Below are positions 34,791-40,826 of a DNA stretch of 40,826 nt, piece by piece; the first letter of the stretch is position 1; the number at the start of each line of letters is the position of its first letter. Position numbers and translations under genes: made by a program. This DNA is from Saccoglossus kowalevskii (lineage: Eukaryota; Hemichordata; Enteropneusta; Harrimaniidae). The notes below the pieces were generated by a model, which saw only the letters and a program-made list of their open reading frames with translations, had not been told where the DNA came from and searched no databases. Location: NCBI RefSeq assembly GCF_000003605.2, contig NW_003146776.1, positions 63,400 through 104,225 of the forward strand. Direction: 5' to 3'.

Positions 34791-36609
34791 GGTTTAATTT
34801 TGTGAAAGCTGACAATGATGACTATGGCGTTCAAGGGTGTAACATTGCAGATGTTAGATATTACTAGTGACACAATAAGACCATTCCCTTCATTCATATA
34901 AATATCTATAAATTTCACAATTCAAAATGAGATGAGAGCCAATGGAATAACATTGGCACATTTTCAACTAATGACATAGCACTCTGCGCTCGTTGATTGG
35001 CTGCCATACCATTGAAATTTATAAAACAACGGGTTTGTTGTGTCGATAGTAATGTGTAAGTGTCACTTGTGTATAACAAGTCACCAAGTGATAAACTCCT
35101 GTCTGCTAAAAATCCTGTGAAAGTTTAATTTGCTTTGAAACAATATGTTTTGACAATCAAAACAAAAAAGCTAAATATATTTCTTAAAACGAGAAATCAT
35201 AATTGACACATTTTTCTGAAAACTTATCAATATGCGCTACACGACCTCAAAAAATTTGTACATTGTTGCTGTTATGTACAACAAAACCCAGAAGTACCAG
35301 GATGTGTAAATTTTTTCACCATTCACAAAATAATCTGCACAAATTATTTTCTTCACCTAATGGCAATACAAAATTTGGGGAAATACTTCAATGTACATAA
35401 TGTTGTACCAAAGTTTTGGGGACAAAAAGATGGTGTTGAGATGTTTAAAATCAAGTTAAGATTTTAGAAAATCGGCTGTCACAAACTGCAGAAAATATCT
35501 CTGCAAACAATTACAAATTACAGGAGTTCAGGAATAAAGAAGAAAAAAGTTTCCAAAATTCAGCACAAAAATGACAGGAAATGTGCAAAGTTGAGTCTGA
35601 GGGCTGAATACGCTAACTAGGGTGGGTTCACATAAATTTTTAAAAAGGTCAAAGGTTAGGGTAATACAAAAGATAAAAGTGGGGGAAATTCCTGCACCCT
35701 AAACTAAACACGCATTCCAGCCCACGCAATATTAATGACCTAGTTACACGTGTGCGTGAATGGCTACAAAATCACACACCGATGGACCGGACATCCGTAT
35801 AAGGTGAAACTCATGAATATTCAGAACATGAAACTCTTTGCACTCACACCTGGCAACCAAATAAGGAAGTCAGTCATTGAGGCACTTTGCCAAGCCTCCA
35901 CAACGACCATAAATGGCCATACACGCACAAATCTAAGTAGTATTCTAACTGGAAGTACTCAACTTCCGCCAGGCTTTTCTACGTCACGCAATAAATTATG
36001 TGAAATTTTGGGTGGCCAGAAGCCTGAGGAAGTAACAAAAATTAACATCAAATGTCGGAAAGTGAGTGGAATACATAACCAGGGGGGTTTTAACACAGCT
36101 CAGAGAACCGTGGTTCAGATGACATGTGGGTGGTATACTCAACACATAGAACAAAATACAGTAGAATGGTGACTAGTATAGCTGTGACACACTTTTATAA
36201 ACCAAACAGATTACATGAGAACATGTTTTTGTATTTTTTACAATTATGTAATTTTCTTGAGCAAGAATTTCATTTTCTGTGTTTCAAGAACACAGCACAT
36301 ACGTTTTTAGAAAACTCACTGTCTTAAGAATTAACTATTAGATTAGAACTACGCACATTTTATTTCACTTTATTTTGACCGATTATTTATTTCCTAGATG
36401 GTGTGTTATTTTTATTTTTCTATATATAGTTTTTTTTATTTTCTTATTCGTTCCTGTGTAGACCCCCTCCCTATATTTCTAATTATCAAGCCCTTAATCC
36501 ATCATAAAAAAGCAACCTGGATATATCCTAAATATGCCAGACAGATTATCATCGTAATTGAGATTTATCATTTTTTTTGATAAATTTTATAACAAATTAA
36601 ATGTCAGAC

Positions 36610-36990
36610 TAAGAAAACATGCAGCCTGTCGGCTAAGATAGTTCCACTGTTAGCAATGCACATTTCAATTAAAGAACTGAAGATATCATTAGAAAATGAA
36701 CAAATCTGAGAGAGGTCTACCTGAGGTACCTATATGTATAGTATCAAAGCAATCAGACTTGCTGTTTTCAACAAGAAGTCAAAAATATCACTTTTTACCA
36801 AAAATTACAAAAATATTCACCAAAATTAGAGAATTAAAGATATCATCACGAAATGAACAAATGAGGTCTGCCAAAGGTACATATAGACCAAGTATCAAAG
36901 CATTCAGGTTAGTAGTTTTCATAAAGAAGTTGAGAAGTAAAAAGTTGATACGAACGACAAAATCGACAGTGGAGCTCAAAAATATAGTGA
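36610..36990. repeat. Dispersed repeat, copy B
   Basis: Direct-orientation relative of 34385-34790. The 144-codon open frame at 36696-37130 lies largely inside it and is not taken as a gene. Confidence 0.85.
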
Positions 36991-39220
36991 ATTTTTATTT
37001 AAAAACTGTCAAAAAAAGTTGTTCTTTTATTTTGATTTGTTTAGAACATTTGTTCATTTATTTAAAACACCATAAAAAAGCTGTTATCATAATGATGACA
37101 AGACATATGAATATTTTAAAGAATTATTAATAAATAAATAAATAAATAATTAAATAAATTGTCATTCTAATCAAACATTAATATAGAATGTGGTTAAAGT
37201 AGCAATTAGTTTTCTAATATGACCATAATCACATCAATTATTTGGAAGCCACATTTTTCCCGCCAACATTTTGCACATTTTTTATTAATTTTGAACCAAA
37301 CAAATATAATTTCTCATTGTTTACAAAATTGTTGAAGAAAAAAAAACATGGAAAAAATGATGTCTTATTTATTATTACTACTATTATGTGAAATATGACA
37401 CAAGGTCAACAAGTTCGAGAGATGACCCATTAAAAACACTAAGCAACTGTGCAAAATATTTAAATTATTTACTTAATTTTGGGAAAGAACTTTTTTTTTC
37501 TGGATGATGATGCTGCATTTTTAATCAGAATATTTCATTTGCTGGACTTGATTAAGCAGTGATATTTGGAAAAACAGAATAGTTAACTTTTGTACATCTG
37601 TTCATAGTTGTCGTAAAATAGAAGAGAGAAAACATCAGTACATGTACTTGAACCGAATTGTAATTTTTGATATATTAGGAATCTTGGGTGTGGCCGAGCA
37701 ATCACGCTTGATTATGTTCATTTGCTACATGCATCTTAATGTCTGTAAGATATTTCATATACAATAGCTAAAGTATGTGAAACACTTAAAACTAAACTCT
37801 AGTATCTAATAAATCATGCCAACCACGAGAATTGGCTTAAATCGATTTATTCTCCACCCAAAACGTCAACATATTGTAAACTTCAAGATACAGCGTACTG
37901 GGACAAACTGAAACAGGAGTACGGTACGTACGAGTACGGTACGTCAACAAACACTCCGGCGAGAACTATGAATGAACTTTGAAACAGCAACAACAAACAA
38001 GAAGAGTGAAGGAGCTTTCAAATCGGCAACAACTTAAAAGCCGTTCTTTAAAGAGGCGTGTGCATTTGTATTTGTTTCAAAATTCAACTATTTCCAACAC
38101 TCAATGTTTTATTGTTACCGCGACAAACACTTGAAATGGTAACCATAGCAGTCGCTATGTAACAAACTTGTGAACGTCAATATTAGGAGCACAAATAACC
38201 TTGACCTTAGAGCAGAAACATGTTTGATACCTGGTCTGTGATCCAATGGTGAATTACACACAAGTCTGTTTAGGCTTGTGAAATACAATTGGCTAATTAA
38301 TTGTTATGCACCATTTTTGTCGGCAATGAATGTCAGATAAACAAATTTTAAAAAGCCAAACAATTAGACCACACAGTGAGTTCTATTTTGTTAGAGATGC
38401 ATTATCTTTCCCTGAAACTATAGCAACAAATATCAAAATAGCAGAAATATCATGAAAGTTGAAACCAAATATCCCAGTACATCAAGGCAACTGAGAAAAT
38501 TGTTCTAGCTACAGAAAGATTTCTATTTTCAACTAAGTTTTAGTTAAGAAGGTTACAAGTAAACTAATAAATTCAGGCAGCTAAAATAATTCCTGTTTTG
38601 CAGATTTAACAAATTTTCAATTCAAAATGGCTGCCAGAGAAGTTTTTAACATGAGGATATCACAAAATCACAGTTTTTAAGGAATTAAGCCAAGTTCTTT
38701 TTTTATTGGCTCTTCTTCCTTTATTTGATAAACCACTCAGCAACATATCAAGAACTTGTAGGGTTTTTAAATATCCCATGATGACAGAGACAGAATTTAG
38801 CCTATTAAAGTGACTTCCTGTCTCAAAGACGACATGAAATAATCATCATTTCAATTCATCACTTAGGAAAATTAAATTTAAACTGGGAATTTACAATTCT
38901 GAGATGATGTAACAAGTATAATGAATATAGGGGGAATTTTTATTTTCATCATATGCGAAGACACATGTTTTATTTTGAATGAATATATGGTGGTACTATT
39001 TGAGAAACTGTACGTGTTGTCAGCGACTTGTATGTATGATTATACACGCCACAATAGTGAACGACACAAAGCGATATGAAAATGTAGAAATATTCATAAT
39101 TTTAAATTTCTCATTATTTGTTTTACATTTACACCACATATTTAATCATGTTTAAAAACCTTTTTTGCAGTGTTGAATACTGATTTGGTAGTTCTATCCC
39201 AAACAGTTGTTACAAGCACC

Positions 39221-39376
39221 ATGATTGGCCAATTCATACAAGCATTATGATTGACCAGTTTATACAAACATTATGTTTCGCCAGTGGATACAAGCATTAT
39301 GATTGGCCAGTGGATACAATCAATATGATTGGCCAGTGGATACAATCAATATGATTGGCCAACTGATACAAGCATT
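39221..39376. repeat. 26-bp tandem repeat with ATTGGCCA core, 6 copies
   Basis: Units begin atgattggcc at 39221, 39247, 39273, 39299, 39325 and 39351. Each carries an ATTGG (CCAAT) motif, degraded in two units. Confidence 0.92.
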
Positions 39377-39909
39377 TTTATGAATAGTACCATTGGATGT
39401 TGTTGAAATGCCACCTAGCAAAGAAGATTTTATGGAAAATAAGTCATAAAACTTTCACCTCCTCTACTCAATTGCCAACTAGTACGCCCTCAAACTGACA
39501 AGTCAGAAAGGTAAGTTGTAGTTTTGTCTATTGTCACGTTAAACACAATGCTGCGGGACATCACCAGTAGATCGTTTGACCTTTATAAACCATGACCTGA
39601 AAATGGAGGTCAAGAGTTGTTTTGACATGTATAATGATTAGCCTGGTTAATAACAGATTAGACAACTATCTTCTTGGCACAATTAGTAAAGCCCAGAGAT
39701 GACTAATCACTGGTCTGATCAGAGTTTGGTTCAAAATAAAGCAAACTGCTGCAATGATACACAAAAAACATACTGAAGCAGGTTGATTGTTTTGCAAATT
39801 AGACCACTTCAACGGAAAGATTGATTCCAAAGAATTATCACTCATGGATAAAGCTTCAGTTCAACTGTTATAATATCGACTGTTAAACATCCAGGTTAAT
39901 TTCAAAGTC

Positions 39910-40160
39910 ATTTCAGTCAACACAGTATATGCAAGTACCAAGTTTCAATGAATTTGAGCAAATAAGTTGCAAAGATATGGAAAACACACCTTAAAACTGG
40001 GCAATCATTATGCAAATTACCTAATTACTATGCAAATATTATACCAAAAACTATTCAGATCTGAAGTTTATGAGTTAGCTGCATACCAAATTGCATTCCA
40101 AACCACCCAGTGAGATATCGATGGAACAAGATTTCACACACACACACACACACACACAGA
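39910..40160. repeat. CA-tailed modular repeat, second copy
   Basis: Phrases accaagtttcaatgaa, ttatgcaaattacctaat and ataccaaaaactattcagatctg, followed by (CA) and (CAGA) repeats. Same family as 31800-32372. Confidence 0.75.
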
Positions 40161-40361
40161 CAGACATACATAAGCACGACAATAGATGAATATATTTTTT
40201 CTATTATAATTAGGCCGGACTTTTTTTATTCCTTGTTTCTCGAGTTTTTATAAGTTAATTTTTTTAGGAGGATGGAAAAAAAATAAAATTAATTATTACA
40301 TATGTACTGCAGTTTATTTTGATTCGTCCCTGAAATCAAAATCGGTATTTCCACAACCCAT

Positions 40362-40599
40362 ATGCAAATGAGGTCTGAGAGCAAACAAAGTAGTCCCTTC
40401 AGGAGTACAGTTTTTCGGAATAAACAATATTTAGAAGTACGATATTTTCCCCTTGGGGTACATGAATATACTTGCCGAATGAAATGAAATTTGAACAACA
40501 GTAATGGTACTTTTAGGCAGTCACTTATTTTGGCCCAAACTAATTTGCATATCACCCATGCAATAATGTTTTCGGTATTTTCACGGTCGATATGCAAAT
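40362..40599. promoter_or_regulatory. Cluster of three POU octamers
   Basis: ATGCAAAT at 40362-40369 and 40592-40599, and the inverse ATTTGCAT at 40543-40550. The outer two share a longer phrase, cggtattt ... atatgcaaatga. Confidence 0.35.
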
Positions 40600-40826
40600 G
40601 AACATGGTATTTTCATTGGCTACCGAACTATTTTTATTTTGAAAACACATTTTTGTCTGCTATTTTTATCCAGTTCAAATCGTTCAACAAAATTTTTGGC
40701 ATGTCAGGTGTACATCACATGGAATATTACGATTGGGAGAACTTAATGTGTGTTGACCACCTGGAAACTGAGTTTTATAAACCTTGAAGGGCTCTCAGAA
40801 GATCCACCAGCAGTAAAATCAGCGAT

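Larger units (their letters stand above)
33657..40826 (-). other. Upstream intron or 5' flank of the Ig isoform
   Basis: No exon with signal peptide and phase-1 donor could be defended here. Contains two copies of a dispersed repeat (34385-34790, 36610-36990), a 26-bp array (39221-39376), a CA-tailed repeat (39910-40160) and an octamer cluster (40362-40599). A 140-codon plus-strand open frame at 35750-36172 has no recognisable family and is not annotated as a gene. Confidence 0.5.

Noticed and set aside
35872-35935. Minus-strand candidate signal exon (MVVVEAWQSASMTDFLIWLP) with a phase-1 donor
   Set aside because: Phase would fit the Ig exon, but the peptide is a poor signal sequence and no promoter was seen.
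35750-36172. 140-codon plus-strand open frame
   Set aside because: No recognised domain, no splice or promoter context, and repeats on both sides; it could be a decayed element but cannot be supported as a gene.
36696-37130. 144-codon plus-strand open frame
   Set aside because: Mostly inside a dispersed repeat also found at 34385-34790; composition is not coding-like.
1-40826. CRISPR arrays, bacterial operons, phage or viral genes
   Set aside because: The tandem arrays lack spacer/repeat structure, and the coding exons are clearly split eukaryotic genes.

Overview
The window is animal nuclear DNA. It is AT-rich, the coding exons are short and split by long introns with GT-AG junctions, and the rest is full of minisatellites, MITE-like elements and simple repeats, with two runs of N. 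The two genes belong to families known from deuterostomes and other bilaterians. The repeat style and the unduplicated-looking gene set suggest a marine invertebrate, perhaps a hemichordate or lancelet. That is inference; the species cannot be fixed from this sequence.

Left part (about 143-2256, + strand): the 3' half of a cytochrome P450 of the CYP17/CYP1/CYP2 type. Four exons can be read, covering the PRDFID block, the I-helix, the K-helix ExxR, the PERF motif and the haem-binding cysteine. The first visible exon carries a frameshift, and its best donor is GC rather than GT. The gene is therefore either damaged or carries an assembly indel.

Middle left (2257-7579): intergenic, between two convergent genes. 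It holds a 55-bp tandem array, and a roughly 300-bp block present twice that brackets a minisatellite of about 25 copies of a POU-like motif.

Most of the rest (7580-33656, - strand): one large gene that I read as a neuregulin homologue. Nine exons from 29144 down to 7580 join with perfect phase agreement into a 709-residue protein: hydrophobic N-terminus, three compact EGF-like modules, two neuregulin-type EGF modules, a transmembrane segment very close to that of vertebrate neuregulins, a lysine-rich juxtamembrane exon and a 360-residue cytoplasmic tail. Two further exons at 33656-32515 encode an immunoglobulin C2 domain and end in the same phase as the short first exon. Ig and non-Ig isoforms from separate promoters are thus predicted, as in vertebrate NRG1. 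A TATA-plus-initiator promoter is visible for the short form. The first exon of the Ig form was not found.

Right part (33657-40826): presumably 5' intron or upstream DNA of the neuregulin gene, filled with dispersed repeats, a 26-bp tandem array and a cluster of octamer motifs. No convincing exon was found.

Most notable observations: a 41-bp minisatellite built from an exon end plus its 5' splice site; five EGF modules, with a phase-symmetric exon joining two receptor-binding-type EGFs; alternative promoters like those of vertebrate neuregulins; and a CYP1/17-type gene next to a neuregulin, which recalls human 10q (NRG3, CYP17A1) and 15q24 (NRG4, CYP1A).
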